A DNA stretch of 32,280 nt from a bacterium (GCA_030592575.1 JAUVIV010000020.1:1-32280), one strand, 5' to 3'. Positions 18,124 through 28,332 are shown, counted from the first letter of the stretch. Notes: generated by a model not told the origin, from the sequence alone. Made by a program: numbers and translations.

Positions 18124-18237
18124 AACTCAGAGTTGTGAGTTACGAGTTGTGAGTAGCGTAGAGTCTCCGTACTAAAAGTTATGAGTTTCGAGTTCAGAGT
18201 TGTGAGTTGTGAGTTCTGAGTTACAAGTTGTGAGTAG
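18124..18237. repeat. Degenerate tandem GAGTTGTGAGTT-type repeats
   Basis: Multiple gagttgtgagtt / gagttacgagttgtgagt / gagttctgagtt units in ~110 bp. Confidence 0.85.
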
Positions 18238-18301
18238 CGTCGGGTCTCCGCACCCGACGAAATTTCCCTGCACCCGTAGCGTCAGGTCTCCGTACCCGAC
18301 G
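18238..18301. repeat. Two CGTCGGGT...ACCCGACG hairpins
   Basis: 18238-18259 and 18280-18301 (one mismatch in the second); same family as 16833 and 23382. Confidence 0.85.
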
Positions 18302-18350
18302 AAATATGATTGATTTTTATCAAAACAGAGCAACTCACTATAATGGACTA

Positions 18351-18479
18351 TTAATCTGTTGGGAATTGCTCGTCGTATAATTGTCTGTAAATTGAACAAT
18401 CCTTATAGAGTTCGGAATGTTTACCTTCGCCAATAATTTTATGATTATCTAAAACAATTATCCTATCTGCATTATTCAT
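18351..18479 (-). pseudogene. C-terminal remnant of an ABC exporter ATPase (MsbA/MDR type)
   Basis: MNNADRIIVLDNHKIIGEGKHSELYKDCSIYRQLYDEQFPTD*; NADRIIVLDxxKIxxxGxHxEL is the ABC-exporter C-terminus; frame preceded by a stop at the junction with the res gene. Confidence 0.85.
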
Positions 18480-21024
18480 TCAATGTACTTTCTAATGTTT
18501 CTTTAAATTCATTTTCGTTTTCATTATTGTAAAATGGCACTCCTGTTATTAAATATTTATCAGAATCAATTTTAACAGTCATTTTTTTCTCTCTAATTTC
18601 CTTTAAGAAGTCCTCTTTCCATTTATCGTGAGGTTTTAAATAATCTCCTTTTGGTTCAATAAACACTTGATAAGTTAATTCTTTACCTTTTTTCTGTTTG
18701 CAGAAAAGCACAAAGTCTGGTTCAAATGCTCTACCCAATTTATCAATGATTTTAATTTCTCTTTCGTTACGAATTAGATAAATATTTTCAAAGGATTGTT
18801 CCAAATACTCAAATCGTCTGGCAAACATTTTTACAAATGCTTTTTCTTCGATTGTTCCGAAGTTTGCATTGTAAACATACCATTGAGGTTCACTTACAAT
18901 ATCAAATTGACCATCAGCTCTTAAGCTGTCTTTGTAAACTTTTATTTCCTTATTCTTAAATACTTCATGAATATATTTGTTAATGTATCCTGAGCCTTCA
19001 TATTCGGTCAAGTTAGATTTTATTTCAGATTCAATAGTTTGTAATAAACCTTGAACAGCTAATAAATAGTCGAAGTTTGAAATATTAGCAAGTCTTGTTT
19101 TTGAACCGTTGAAAATTATCTCTAAACCACCGAGATAATCCTTACTTTCAATAAAATTGGATACCGATTCTACATTTGGAAAATATCGTTCTAAACTGTC
19201 AAAATAAAAAAACGGATTTTGAGCCAAAGCATAGCGAATAATGTGTTTCTGAATTTCAGAAACAAAAATATCTTTTTGTTCGATTTTTTCTGTTTTAGTT
19301 TCTTTTTCCTCTTTGGCAAAAACTCCTGACATTTGACCGATTCCAGATGAAAGCATAAAATCAAAGTTGCGTTTTGAAACTCCCAAATCGGTAAATGACT
19401 TTACATTGTTGTAACTTTTCTCAACTTTTTTATTGTAAATAACTTTACCGGTTTTGTAAAAGTCAGTTTTTTTAAAATCTAATTTTAGAGTAAGTTGTTT
19501 GGTTTCCAATTTATCTTCATCTTCATAAATACCGGATTCCACCAGTGCTTTTTTCAGTTCTGAAATGTATCGGCTATCCTCTTTAGTGTGATAATATAAT
19601 TCTTCTAATATTTTTAAATCATTAGAAGTATCATCATCATATTTTCGTGTGTATTGGTCTTGCCCTTCTGCTATCGTAAAAGGGAAATACCTTGCACCCC
19701 TGCCTATTAATTGAGCTTCTGAAAGTGTTGTTTTTCCAGGGGTTCCGGCTCGTCCATCACGCCCTTCATACAAACGTACAATATCAAATAAGTTTAAAAC
19801 ATCCCAGCCTTCATTCAGTTTTTGAACAGCAAAAACCGCTCTTATTGGATTGTTTTCATCTTCCAATGTGTTTAAGCGAATTTGGTTTAATTCCGCTTCC
19901 TTATCGTTATTAGCACTAATACAGTTTTCCTCTTTGAAATTTGATTTTGTTCGTTTTGCAATTTCATTAGCAGAAAGGTTTTTACTCTCAAAAAATGCAA
20001 ATGCTTTTTGAACAATGGAAACGGTAGAAGTTTTTTTAATGTTCTCAACCATTTCAGCCGAAAAATCATCAATCAATTTATGAAAGTTGAGTTTGTTCTG
20101 TTCTGATTCCTTTATGGTTTGTTTTGCTTTGAAAAGAATTACAGGCTTTAAATTAATGCCTTTTGATGTTGCTAACTCTTGACGATATAAATTTAAGATA
20201 AGGGCTTGTATAACACGCTCTTGCTCATCATACAAAGACCTGATTAAATTAATTTCCTTAGAATATTTATCAATTCTAAATTGAGCAAGGTCGTATTTGT
20301 GAATTACTTTATCTTGATACTTATCGCTAATCTCTCTGCTTTCATAATCCAATGTTGCAGAAAACTCTAACAGAATATTTGCAAAATTCTGTTTTAGAAT
20401 TTCCGTCACAGTACCCTCCCAACTTCCAAATAAATCTCCACTATTTCTTGTTGCAGAGCTTAGATGATGAGCTTCATCTGCTATCAAAACAATCTTTTTA
20501 TTCTTAAAATCTTCATAGGTGACACTGTTTTCTTTGGTGTTGTTTAAGTCAAGATGAAGTTGTTGAATAGTGGTAAAATTGACATTGATATTTTGCTCGT
20601 CTGCTTCTTCAAAATTATCAACCCCCTTTATCACGACTTCTTTACCATCAATCACTATTTTTTTACTGAACAAATATTTTGAGGCATGTGGATTTAAAAA
20701 ATTGTCTTTTGTTTTGTTGATGATATTGTTAGAATTGACAAAAAACAAAAAGTTACGATAACCTTTTTCATAAAGATAAAGCATTAAACCTGCCATTACC
20801 AAAGTTTTACCACTACCAGTTGCCATATTGTATAGCAAATGAAAAGGTTTATTGGGTTTACCATCAAAATCTTCATTATGGCAAAGTATATATCGTTGGA
20901 AGGATTCTGTTTGATATGCTCTTATACCATATTTTAGATTATCTACAATATAGTTTGGGACTTCTGTACGTGCAATTTCTCGTTTACCAAACTCTTGCAA
21001 CAATGTATCATATAAAAATGCCAT
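18472..21024 (-). CDS. res: Type III restriction-modification, Res (helicase-nuclease) subunit
   Basis: MATGSGKTLVMAGLMLYLYEKGYRNFLFFVNSNNII; VLIADEAHHLSSATRN; QLIGRGARYFPF; nuclease-like FEPDFVLF...YQVFIEPKGD. Confidence 0.95.
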   Translation of the reverse strand: MAFLYDTLLQEFGKREIARTEVPNYIVDNLKYGIRAYQTESFQRYILCHNEDFDGKPNKPFHLLYNMATGSGKTLVMAGLMLYLYEKGYRNFLFFVNSNNIINKTKDNFLNPHASKYLFSKKIVIDGKEVVIKGVDNFEEADEQNINVNFTTIQQLHLDLNNTKENSVTYEDFKNKKIVLIADEAHHLSSATRNSGDLFGSWEGTVTEILKQNFANILLEFSATLDYESREISDKYQDKVIHKYDLAQFRIDKYSKEINLIRSLYDEQERVIQALILNLYRQELATSKGINLKPVILFKAKQTIKESEQNKLNFHKLIDDFSAEMVENIKKTSTVSIVQKAFAFFESKNLSANEIAKRTKSNFKEENCISANNDKEAELNQIRLNTLEDENNPIRAVFAVQKLNEGWDVLNLFDIVRLYEGRDGRAGTPGKTTLSEAQLIGRGARYFPFTIAEGQDQYTRKYDDDTSNDLKILEELYYHTKEDSRYISELKKALVESGIYEDEDKLETKQLTLKLDFKKTDFYKTGKVIYNKKVEKSYNNVKSFTDLGVSKRNFDFMLSSGIGQMSGVFAKEEKETKTEKIEQKDIFVSEIQKHIIRYALAQNPFFYFDSLERYFPNVESVSNFIESKDYLGGLEIIFNGSKTRLANISNFDYLLAVQGLLQTIESEIKSNLTEYEGSGYINKYIHEVFKNKEIKVYKDSLRADGQFDIVSEPQWYVYNANFGTIEEKAFVKMFARRFEYLEQSFENIYLIRNEREIKIIDKLGRAFEPDFVLFCKQKKGKELTYQVFIEPKGDYLKPHDKWKEDFLKEIREKKMTVKIDSDKYLITGVPFYNNENENEFKETLESTLNE

Positions 21025-21029
21025 AGTGC

Positions 21030-23021
21030 CTACTTTTCAATTTGGTAAAAATCATTGGTAACTTGTTTTTCCTCTTTGCTTACTGCAAAATCCTTATCAT
21101 CTATGGATGTAAGATTTACGTACAATTGATTTTTGTCTAACAATTCAACAAGGAGCTTTTTTTGTTGCTTTAATGACAGCTGCTTAAACTCCTCAATATG
21201 CTGATATTGTTTTTGAATATCTACATTATAGTTTAGGAAAGATCTAACTTTCATTTGTTCCCAAATAATTAGAAGTGCTTTACTGTCTTTTACTTCCTCT
21301 ATTTGTTCGATAAAAGTTTGATTGTATTTCTTGAGTTCTAAGTATGTAAATGAGCCTCCACCTTGCCAATTGATTTCTTTTGAGATACCTCCTTGTTCTC
21401 CACTAATAACTTTTTCTAATCGAATTATTGGAAGCTCTTCAATATAGTTCATCTGCTCAATTCCAATATATTGTCTATTCATTTTATGAGCAACACAGGA
21501 AGTAGTTCCTGAACCAACAAAAAAATCTAAGACTATATCTGTTTCTTTTGTTGCCAATTTAATTATGCGATACAATAGTTCTTCAGGTTTTTTCCCATTT
21601 GTAAAACTTATTCCGCCTTCATTTTGTGTGTTTTGAAAATCAATATCGTCCCAAAAATCACATAAAAGCACTGCGAAATCTTCAGATATTTTCCCATTGA
21701 ATAATACTTCATTAATACTTTTTAAAAGAGGGGTAAGCTGACGACCATTGTAAAACATCATCTCATCTTTTTGACCTTTATTAATAAAAAGGACCTTGTC
21801 TTTAAGTCTTCTTGATTTGTCTTTGAGCTCATTATTTTTATGGGATTGTGTTTGACATATCAAATTAGCATTTTTTTTATAGAAATCACTATGGCTTTCA
21901 TTGTTAATATCAAAATCCTTGAGAGTTGATTGACTTGGCAAAATTTCTTTTTCGATTAAGACCTCAATTAATGACCTTACAGTCTCATTTTTTCTATCAA
22001 GAAAGTAATTGAAATGTGTATCCCATTTCTCCTTTCTTTTATATTGAGGATTAAATCTTGCAGAATTTGTTTTTCTGTATACAATTATAAAATCTTTCTG
22101 TTTTATAATTGTTTTATCTTTATGTACTGTTTTTGTACCACTCGGAGTAGAAGACTTAACAATAATTGTGTTTATATAATTCTCTCTTCCAAATATCTCA
22201 TCACAAATAACTTTTAGATATGCTTCTTCAATTTGGTCTAAATGAATAAAAATTAAACCTGTTTTAGATAATAAATTTTTTGCTATATTGAGTCTGTTTA
22301 TCATAAAACTAAGCCATGTGGAATGATTAAACGAATCGTTATATTTGAAACTATCATTTTCAGTATTAAATGGAGGGTCGATATATATCAGTTTTACTTT
22401 TCCAGCAAACTCTTTTTTTAATGAGTGCAAAGCCAAAAGGTTATTGCCTTTAATAATTAAATTGTCGGTAATGGTATCTTCCGAAAGCCCTCTTTTTTTG
22501 TTTATTTCTGCATCTCTTGTAAAACCTGTAAATACTTTTTCGTCATCTTTGTTGTAGATTTTAGCATTGGTTAAAACTTTTGGTTCAAGTAGTTGGGTAA
22601 TTTCATCTTGTGCAAGTATTTCATTAAAAAATATCTCTTCTCTTTTATCTTCTTCTCGGCTTTGTCCGCCTTCAAGTACACAATCTTTAAATGGCCACAC
22701 CAAAGCAACTTCATTTCGTTGTTTTAGATATTTTCCGTCAATGGTTAAACCGACCTTGTTTTTGTATTGAGTATAACTGTCATTTAAGTAGTTTTTCTGC
22801 TCTAAAAATTGAATAAACAAATTTTGATTAAATACCAAAGTGCCTTTTACTTCAATAAAGAATTTTTCTTTTAATTCTTCATTCTCAAGTAATAATTCAA
22901 TTAGTCCTGCATCAAAATTCTGTGCTTTATTTATCACAACCCATTTTTTCAGTTCTCCGTTGTCAGTTACGAAGTTGTTTTCTTTCTTGAGCTGTTTTTC
23001 TAATGTTTCGTATAGTTTCAT
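21030..23021 (-). CDS. mod: Type III restriction-modification, Mod methyltransferase
   Basis: KVKLIYIDPPFNTENDSFKYNDSFNHSTWLSFM; DIVLDFFVGSGTTSCVAHKMNRQYIGIEQM. Confidence 0.95.
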   Translation of the reverse strand: MKLYETLEKQLKKENNFVTDNGELKKWVVINKAQNFDAGLIELLLENEELKEKFFIEVKGTLVFNQNLFIQFLEQKNYLNDSYTQYKNKVGLTIDGKYLKQRNEVALVWPFKDCVLEGGQSREEDKREEIFFNEILAQDEITQLLEPKVLTNAKIYNKDDEKVFTGFTRDAEINKKRGLSEDTITDNLIIKGNNLLALHSLKKEFAGKVKLIYIDPPFNTENDSFKYNDSFNHSTWLSFMINRLNIAKNLLSKTGLIFIHLDQIEEAYLKVICDEIFGRENYINTIIVKSSTPSGTKTVHKDKTIIKQKDFIIVYRKTNSARFNPQYKRKEKWDTHFNYFLDRKNETVRSLIEVLIEKEILPSQSTLKDFDINNESHSDFYKKNANLICQTQSHKNNELKDKSRRLKDKVLFINKGQKDEMMFYNGRQLTPLLKSINEVLFNGKISEDFAVLLCDFWDDIDFQNTQNEGGISFTNGKKPEELLYRIIKLATKETDIVLDFFVGSGTTSCVAHKMNRQYIGIEQMNYIEELPIIRLEKVISGEQGGISKEINWQGGGSFTYLELKKYNQTFIEQIEEVKDSKALLIIWEQMKVRSFLNYNVDIQKQYQHIEEFKQLSLKQQKKLLVELLDKNQLYVNLTSIDDKDFAVSKEEKQVTNDFYQIEK

Positions 23022-23103
23022 ATTTCTATTTCCTTGTCAAAAATTCAATTTCGCAATTTACCAATTTCTTTGTCGAATTTGCCTGTGTATCTGCTCTTTT
23101 TTC

Positions 23104-23140
23104 GTATGCCGCGCAACGATTGTATAAACTCATTGTTCTT
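23104..23140 (-). repeat. R-M leader element, copy 2
   Basis: cgtatgccgcgcaacgattgtataaactcatt; see 6797-6833. Confidence 0.6.
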
Positions 23141-23219
23141 ATCATTTCATATTAGCAGAATATAAACAATGTATTTATCCACACTATATAGTTTATTTTA
23201 ATCAAAAAATCATCAATAA

Positions 23220-23247
23220 AACATACCGATTTAATTTCAGATGTCAA
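23220..23247 (-). promoter_or_regulatory. Recurrent promoter module upstream of type III mod
   Basis: TTGACA - TCTGAAATTAAATCGG - TATGTT. Confidence 0.6.
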
Positions 23248-23376
23248 ATTTTTTCTTTCTAATTTTTGCCAAAACATTGCAAATTACCATAATAGACAAA
23301 ATCTAAAAACCAACCTGTCAAACTTTTTGTAGATGAAACTCAGGGTTGTGAGTTCGGACGCTACATTTTCCATACC

Positions 23377-23470
23377 CGTAGCGTCGGGTCTCCGTACCCG
23401 ACGAAATTCCCACAACGAAATATTTTATTATCCATATCCTAATCGTCCGATACAGAGTTCGGACGCTACA
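23377..23470. repeat. MITE-like palindromic element, second copy
   Basis: gtagcgtcgggtctccgtacccgacgaa ... atcctaatcgtccgatacagagttcggacgctac. Confidence 0.75.
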
Positions 23471-23533
23471 TTTTTGGGGTAACTATTTCTTGTGTTCTTT
23501 TACTTATACCAATCGGGTACCAATCGGGGTGCA
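23415..23533. repeat. Direct repeat A flanking the S9 peptidase gene
   Basis: Near-identical to 25518-25625 except a few substitutions and an 11-bp internal duplication (taccaatcggg). Confidence 0.9.
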
Positions 23534-23544
23534 GTCTGTCCATA

Positions 23545-25293
23545 TCATAAACAACTGTCAAAGAATTTTACTATTCTTTTATACAAATCTATCTTATTTT
23601 TTGTTTTAATTATTCCATGTCCTTCATCAGGATATACAAATAACTCGCATCGCTTGAGCAACTTGTTTTTCGTTTCTAATAACTGTTCTATTGGACAACG
23701 AGCATCATGTTTGCCGTGTATCAACAAACATTTTGCTTTTATATTATCAATATAAGTAATGGGAGACCTTTCACGGTAAAGTTCCGGATTATCTTCCGGT
23801 TTTCCAAAATGTTTTTCTATAAAAGAACGGATAAACCCACGTGTGTTCTTATATTGTGTAGCCCAATTATATATTCCAGAAATACATATTCCTGCTTTCC
23901 ACAGGTTAGGATATTTAGAGAGTGCAAGCAGGGTTAAATATCCTCCATAACTTAATCCGAATATCCCTATCCTATTGTTTTTTACAAACTTATGTTTTTT
24001 AAGCCATTTAGCACCCCATACAATATCCTTTAAATCTTTACCACCCAAGTCTCCTTTATTTAAATCTTGATATTTTCTCCCATACCCAGTACTACCTCTG
24101 TAATCCGGCATTAACACCGTATAACCATGAGACACCAGATACTGGACATAAGGTTCCCATCCCATATCTCCATTAATTCTAGGTCCACCATGGATATTTA
24201 TGAGTGCTTTCCCTATATCTTTTTTGCACCTATAAAGGAGTGCTGGGATTTCTATCCCATCAAAACTTTTGTATTCTATAAACTCCGGTTTTACAAAATC
24301 ATCTTTACAAATATCTGATGGAGTAAAGGAAACAATGTCCTCCATTTTCGTTTTGCCTATTTTACATAACTTTGGAGGAGAGAAATAAGAATATGCGAAT
24401 ACAATTAATTCTTTGTCAGAAATCCATTTTGTATTGTCGTAACCAAATTCGTTATCAAGCAATAATTTTATCTCCTTTCCATTTTTAAACGAGATTGCTT
24501 TAAGAAAATAATTTCCTTTTTTAAATTCTAAATAGATAATTTCCTTTCCTGAAGGAGAAAAGCTTAAAGGAATTTTTTCGTGATTACTTTTCACTATCCA
24601 ATCAGTTGTCCCATTGCAGAACGAGTAAACGCCTATATCAAACACATCTATAGGATTTGCAGCAAAAATAAATTGTTTACTGTCTGGAGAGAAATTCGAA
24701 GCAAAAATAGTAAAGGGATAGAATTCTTCCTCCCCTGAATTTTTGATTTTCAGTTCCTTGATTTTTTTATTTTTCATAGAATACCAGAATATTTTTTTCC
24801 CCCCACCTCCAGAGTACTCATTTGCAAAAACTATTATTTCCCTATTAGGAGACACAGCAAAACTCCAAATAGTGGAGTCCCTTTTTATAAGTTTTTCTGC
24901 TTTATTCTCTTTTATTGACTTGAACCATATACTGTTTCTGTCAGAGATATAAAATATTGCTTCTCCATCTGGACTCCAGGTAGGTTGAATATTGTTATGC
25001 TCATTTTTTACAATAAATTTTATTCCTTTCTTGCTCCACATACAGATGTTGCTTTTTTCTTCTCCTTTTGAATCTACTTGAAAAATAATCTTATTACCAT
25101 CTGGTGAAAAAGAAGGAGACCCACAAATCCCAATATTAGAGGTAATAGATTTTAAATTTCTTTTCTTTATATCAAAGATATAAACATCGAAATTTTTTCT
25201 TAAGTTTACGCTTAGGACTATTTTATTCCCCTGCGAATTTACATCAAATCCGCGTATTCTATCGGGTATTTTAATTAATTTTTCTAAATCCAT
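23545..25293 (-). CDS. S9-family (prolyl oligopeptidase-like) serine peptidase with TolB/WD40-like propeller
   Basis: Propeller SFSPDGNKIIF, PTWSPDGEAIFYISDR; hydrolase HGGPR, GLSYGGY nucleophile, HGKHDARCP Asp region, DEGHGI His. Confidence 0.93.
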   Translation of the reverse strand: MDLEKLIKIPDRIRGFDVNSQGNKIVLSVNLRKNFDVYIFDIKKRNLKSITSNIGICGSPSFSPDGNKIIFQVDSKGEEKSNICMWSKKGIKFIVKNEHNNIQPTWSPDGEAIFYISDRNSIWFKSIKENKAEKLIKRDSTIWSFAVSPNREIIVFANEYSGGGGKKIFWYSMKNKKIKELKIKNSGEEEFYPFTIFASNFSPDSKQFIFAANPIDVFDIGVYSFCNGTTDWIVKSNHEKIPLSFSPSGKEIIYLEFKKGNYFLKAISFKNGKEIKLLLDNEFGYDNTKWISDKELIVFAYSYFSPPKLCKIGKTKMEDIVSFTPSDICKDDFVKPEFIEYKSFDGIEIPALLYRCKKDIGKALINIHGGPRINGDMGWEPYVQYLVSHGYTVLMPDYRGSTGYGRKYQDLNKGDLGGKDLKDIVWGAKWLKKHKFVKNNRIGIFGLSYGGYLTLLALSKYPNLWKAGICISGIYNWATQYKNTRGFIRSFIEKHFGKPEDNPELYRERSPITYIDNIKAKCLLIHGKHDARCPIEQLLETKNKLLKRCELFVYPDEGHGIIKTKNKIDLYKRIVKFFDSCL

Positions 25294-25517
25294 TATCTTG
25301 ATTTGAGCTTAATTTTTAACACTTGTTACAAAAATAAAAACTATCAGTAAATCTGAAAGATTTTGTTGAAAAGGCATTGACTGATGAGTATGTCTCTACC
25401 CGAGAGAGTTGATATATATTTGATTTTACCATCATCAAAATTATGAGATTAGAAAGTAATCTACTTTTCTCTCTTGTCCAGATAAAAAATCACAAAAAAA
25501 TTAGTACTCCGCACCTG

Positions 25518-25625
25518 ACGAAATATTTTATTGTCCGTATCTTAATCGTCCGATACAGAGTTCGGACGCTACATTTTTGGGATAACTATTTCTTGTGTTC
25601 TTTTACTTATACCAATCGGGGTGCA
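25518..25625. repeat. Direct repeat B, overlapping the 3' end of the lipoprotein gene
   Basis: See 23415-23533. Confidence 0.9.
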
Positions 25626-26301
25626 ATTCCCTCATTTCTTCATCTGTAGGCAACGCTTCTTCGGGGATAAATATTTCTTTTTTATTATCTTCTTTGTCAT
25701 GTTTGTCATGAAAATTAAATTTAAAACTTCCAAGAGGAGAGATATTAAACTCTGAGAAGAAATTAGACCCTGGCAATAAAAAGTCAATTTCACATAAAAG
25801 GTCACACCTCTCGCACAAGGAAAAACTACAACCCAAAGCTGAAAAATAATAAGGAAACATTTCTGAAGTATCTGGTATTTTAGAAATCACATACCTACAA
25901 GCAACGTACGGAGTTATAAACTTATATTTTTTGCTCAAATACACAGTACCTTCTGCCCAAATAGGACTAAAAGCAAAAGTCCCACCACCAAGCCCAAAAG
26001 AGAGAGATAGTGGGTTCCTCAATACTTGATATCTGACATCTGCAGCCAATCCGACGTAAAAGAAACGAACACCAAAGTCAGAGTTCTTTCCAAACCCTCT
26101 CCTAAAAGCCATATGTGTACGGCATAAAACATCTGTAAACTCAATATTCTCGTTATCATCCATTCCGGAAGAATCTAAGGGAAGCATCCGCATACCAATC
26201 CCAGAAGATGTTTGACCAGACTCCAAAGTTTCTCCTGTGTCCAAGATTTCCATAGTACACCCGGACAACAAGAACAAAATCAATAGAAATAAAACTTTCA
26301 T
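25603..26301 (-). CDS. Putative outer-membrane lipoprotein
   Basis: Lipobox in MKVLFLLILFLLSGCTM; ORF track begins at 26340 but the signal peptide suggests a start at 26301. Confidence 0.75.
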   Translation of the reverse strand: MKVLFLLILFLLSGCTMEILDTGETLESGQTSSGIGMRMLPLDSSGMDDNENIEFTDVLCRTHMAFRRGFGKNSDFGVRFFYVGLAADVRYQVLRNPLSLSFGLGGGTFAFSPIWAEGTVYLSKKYKFITPYVACRYVISKIPDTSEMFPYYFSALGCSFSLCERCDLLCEIDFLLPGSNFFSEFNISPLGSFKFNFHDKHDKEDNKKEIFIPEEALPTDEEMRELHPDWYK

Positions 26302-26380
26302 TTTTAAATTTCTTTTTTGTACAATACCTCGCATTTGCATTTATGCAAGATATTTTTTAAGGAAATCTTTATAAAAACTT

Positions 26381-26409
26381 GACCTGCATAAAAGATGCTC
26401 GTATAGTCC
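26381..26409 (+). promoter_or_regulatory. Putative promoter of ABC-F gene
   Basis: TTGACC - 17 nt - TATAGT, shortly upstream of the 26446 start. Confidence 0.5.
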
Positions 26410-26445
26410 TAACAAAATAATTTTTTCAAATAAAACATTAGACAA

Positions 26446-28332
26446 ATGATAAAATTTCAAAACATAGGCATTGAGTTTCAAGGCAAATGGCTTTTCCAAA
26501 ATATATCATGGAATATTGGGGACAATGATAGAATCGGATTAATCGGCGCCAATGGTACGGGAAAAACTACACTTCTACGCATTGTCACAGGAGAGATTCA
26601 TTCCGATGAAGGAACTATTACTAAAAGCAAAAATTTAAATATAGGATACCTTCCACAAGAAAATATAACTTTATCAGGCAGAACACTTTACGATGAGACA
26701 ATGAGTGTTTTTGAAGACGTTAACCAACTTTTTGAGGATAAACATTCAATAGAAAAAAAATTCAGTAAATTCCCATCTGGCTCCAAAGAATTTAAAGAGC
26801 TTATTGATACATACGGAGATATAGAAGAAAAAATCAATAAAATGGGAGGTTATACAATAGAAAATCAAGCAGAGAAAATACTTACCGGATTGGGATTTGA
26901 CAAAAGTGACTGGCATAAGTCAACTAAAACTTTCAGTGGTGGCTGGGAAATGAGAATTGCACTCGGTAAATTGCTTCTCCAAAATCCGGATTATTTATTG
27001 CTTGATGAACCCACTAATTTTTTGGACATTGAATCAATCACCTGGCTTGAGAATTATTTAAAAAACTTTCAAGGAGGTGTAATTCTCGTTTCACATGACA
27101 GATATTTTATGGATAGATTGGTAAAAAGAATTGCTGAAATTGAAGTTGGAAAATTAACTTCTTATACCACTAATTACTCGGGTTATCTCAAAGCAAAAGA
27201 GAAACAAAGAGAATTAATTTTAAAGGCATATAAAAAACAACAAGACGAAATAGAAAGAGTAGAATCTTTTATTAAGAAATTCAGGGCAAATGCCAGCAAA
27301 GCAAAATTAGTAAAATCAAAAGAAAAGATGCTTGAAAAAATGGAATTGGTTACGATTCCCCCAAGTTCTAAAAAAGTTAAGTTCAGATTTTCACCAATAC
27401 CTCGTTCCGGAGACAAAGTTATTGAACTAAAAGGAATAGAAATGAAATACGATGGGAAAAAAGTATTGGAAAACATCAACTTGCTAATACGAAGAGGTGA
27501 AAGAATTGCTATAGTAGGAGTTAATGGAGCTGGGAAAACCACATTATCAAGAATTCTCACTGATGTTATTAAACCAACCGAAGGAGAAAGAAAATTAGGT
27601 GTTAATGTTCAAATCGGATATTTCGCTCAAAAAACATTAGAAATGTTAAATCCGAAAAATACAATATTAAGTGAGATTGAACGAGTATCCACAAATGAAT
27701 CGGAAAGCAGACTCAGAACTTTTTTAGGAGCTTTCCTTTTTTCAGGTAACGATGTCTTTAAGCAAGTACAAGTATTATCCGGAGGCGAGAAAACAAGATT
27801 GGCAATAGCTAAGATATTAATAAATCCCGTCAACTTGCTTATTATGGATGAACCGACAAATCATCTTGACTTAACAGGTAAGAAAGTCTTAGAGGATATG
27901 CTAAAAGCATACACCGGCACAATTATTCTCATTACCCACGATAGAGCTATAATTGATTCTATCGCAGATAAAGTAATAGAAGTAGATAAAGGAACACTCA
28001 GCATCTATTTTGGAAATTACACCGACTATATAGAGAGGAAAATTACAATTACAGAAGAAAACAATACTCTGTCTAATATCGGTCAAGCTATCTCACGAGC
28101 CAAAAAGCTTAAAAAAAGGAAAAAAGGGAAAAAGACAATTAATGAAATATCTGAAACAGAAAATTTAATAGAAAAAAAAGAAAAAAGAGTTGCTGAATTG
28201 GAAATTTTATTTTTGGATACAAAACTTTATTCCGATATGGAAAAAGTTACTGCCTTAACATTAGAACATAAAAATCTTAAGCAAGAGATTAAAAAACTTT
28301 ACAAAGAATGGGAAACTTCCCTAAAATCCTAA
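26446..28332 (+). CDS. ABC-F family ATPase
   Basis: Two ABC domains (GANGTGKTT, GVNGAGKTT), FSGGWEMRIALGKLLL, LLLDEPTNFLD, LSGGEKTRLAIAKIL, LIMDEPTNHLD, no transmembrane domain, C-terminal coiled coil. Confidence 0.96.
   Translation: MIKFQNIGIEFQGKWLFQNISWNIGDNDRIGLIGANGTGKTTLLRIVTGEIHSDEGTITKSKNLNIGYLPQENITLSGRTLYDETMSVFEDVNQLFEDKHSIEKKFSKFPSGSKEFKELIDTYGDIEEKINKMGGYTIENQAEKILTGLGFDKSDWHKSTKTFSGGWEMRIALGKLLLQNPDYLLLDEPTNFLDIESITWLENYLKNFQGGVILVSHDRYFMDRLVKRIAEIEVGKLTSYTTNYSGYLKAKEKQRELILKAYKKQQDEIERVESFIKKFRANASKAKLVKSKEKMLEKMELVTIPPSSKKVKFRFSPIPRSGDKVIELKGIEMKYDGKKVLENINLLIRRGERIAIVGVNGAGKTTLSRILTDVIKPTEGERKLGVNVQIGYFAQKTLEMLNPKNTILSEIERVSTNESESRLRTFLGAFLFSGNDVFKQVQVLSGGEKTRLAIAKILINPVNLLIMDEPTNHLDLTGKKVLEDMLKAYTGTIILITHDRAIIDSIADKVIEVDKGTLSIYFGNYTDYIERKITITEENNTLSNIGQAISRAKKLKKRKKGKKTINEISETENLIEKKEKRVAELEILFLDTKLYSDMEKVTALTLEHKNLKQEIKKLYKEWETSLKS

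Noticed and set aside
18172-18399. 75-aa minus-strand ORF (TTCNSELTTHNSELETHNF)
   Set aside because: Translation of GAGTTGTGAGTT and TCGGGT repeats; overlaps the ABC-exporter stub in another frame; no coding support.
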